This document shows positions 63,186-64,000 of a stretch of 64,000 nucleotides of DNA, in pieces. A model generated the notes under the pieces. It was not told where the DNA came from, ran no database searches, and saw nothing but the letters and a program-made list of their open reading frames with translations. The stretch is from Meghimatium bilineatum (lineage: Eukaryota; Mollusca; Gastropoda; Stylommatophora; Philomycidae): contig CM067311.1 in the NCBI GenBank assembly GCA_034231615.1, positions 18,307,173 through 18,371,172 on the forward strand, given 5' to 3'. Position 1 is the first letter of the stretch; the number at the start of each line of letters is the position of its first letter. Both the position numbers and the translations under genes were made by a program.

Positions 63186-63441
63186 GATTATTCTTCTCCC
63201 CCCCCCCCCCCCCAATTTTCTGCTTCACAACTGTCATATTATACATGAAATAACAAAAAAACATGATTATATTCATTATTCACTCCTTTTTTTACATGTG
63301 CAAAAATGATCTTGATATCTTTACAAACAAAAAAGTTATCATGTTTACCAAACACTCACCACAAATAATGCACATTGTCAGAAAAGATTCTGGGCCCAGG
63401 GGGGATATTGCGTAATTTTAATCTAGGGTCCTAGAGGTTAA
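63186..63441 (-). mobile_element. PB-family end, eroded
   Basis: Contains ACAAACAAAAAAGTTATCAT and CAAACACTCACC and ends CCTAGAGGTTAA at 63441, parallel to 61660-61779. Confidence 0.5.
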
Positions 63442-63699
63442 ATATTGTTGCATCAGTTGATTTGTTCCTAATCAAGTGCACATATTGTCATTGCTTTTAT
63501 GACTACTTCCAACCATCCACACTGCACTCTACACATCTACACCACAAATGTTATGGACAGTCACAAGCTACCTGCTCACAGCTAATGGGACTACATCATC
63601 ATCATGTCTACTTCACAATTACTCATACTTCTGTTTAGTATTGTATTTTTGTGACTTATAAGGTAGGCATGTTGAACAAATACAGAAAAGGAGGAAGAA

Positions 63700-63955
63700 T
63701 ATTACAGTGAAATAAAAGAAAAAACAAGTGTTAACATATTCTTTCCAGAATGTTGTTCTCCCAATAATCTCCCTGAATATCTCTCTATTTTGGGCCATGC
63801 AGCTTGCATTTCCTAACGACGTATTCATGTTATCTTTAATATCGTCATTCCATCTTCTTGGTCTGCCCTTTCTTCGATTTCTCCATTGAGAATTTTGAGG
63901 CACAATATTCCTGTAGGTTGCCATTTCTTTCGGGAAGAAACAACTGCTAATCAAA
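63700..63955 (-). mobile_element. LINE-H C-terminal fragment
   Basis: The minus strand reads NRRKGRPRRWNDDIKDNMNT, MAQNREIFREIIG and RTTFWKEYVNT, the basic and Trp-rich end of a LINE protein. Confidence 0.75.
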
Positions 63956-64000
63956 CACCATAGAGTTCATTCTCAACATTCATTAGCATGCATTCTCAAC

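Larger units (their letters stand above)
62879..64000 (+). other. PPP6R intron 9, open to the right
   Basis: No further exon before the edge. Holds a poly-C run (63201-63214), a PB-family end (63186-63441) and a LINE-H fragment (63700-63955). 62879-63185 and 63442-63700 show nothing. Confidence 0.75.

Overview
This is a window of an AT-rich, repeat-loaded animal nuclear genome. It holds parts of two intron-rich, conserved protein-coding genes, both on the + strand: the 3' end of a ribosomal S6 kinase (RSK, p90RSK) gene and the 5' part of a protein phosphatase 6 regulatory subunit (SAPS domain, PPP6R) gene. Short exons with GT/AG borders, 1-7 kb introns, mariner and piggyBac-like relics, several non-LTR retrotransposon lineages and many SINEs point to an invertebrate metazoan. 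A spiralian such as a mollusc is my best inference, but nothing in the sequence proves it.

Layout. 1-10806: the last five RSK coding exons, from the catalytic loop of the C-terminal kinase domain to the stop codon, with introns full of repeats. 10807-42546: about 32 kb with no recognisable host gene, made of LINE fragments, SINEs, minisatellites and unassigned sequence. 42547-64000: the ATG exon and eight further PPP6R exons, all joining in phase to give 324 codons that start at the family-typical MFWKF. The gene continues past the right edge. RSK acts downstream of ERK, and PPP6R carries PP6 phosphatase to its substrates. They are neighbours here, with no sign of co-regulation.

Repeat names used below (local labels). 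SINE-1: about 272 bp. SINE-2: about 155-160 bp. Both end in a hairpin followed by a (AGA)n-type tail, and strand is given for the direction that reads into that tail. T-SINE I and II: tRNA-headed SINE-like repeats. LINE-A to LINE-H: groups of non-LTR retrotransposon fragments, of which LINE-D carries a ribonuclease H domain. PAL: a palindromic element with 13-15 bp target duplications. PB: elements with TTAA ends (piggyBac type). All are broken; none looks able to move by itself.

The most notable structures are: a 51-bp minisatellite whose unit is a piece of a LINE reverse-transcriptase reading frame (51229-52030); a three-level nested insertion with a target duplication at each outer level (32800-33722); two PAL elements whose arms carry a degraded hammerhead-ribozyme-like core (5450-6414 and 44500-44958); and a shared 3' hairpin tail in SINE-1 and SINE-2. 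I found no new gene system such as a defence locus or gene cluster.
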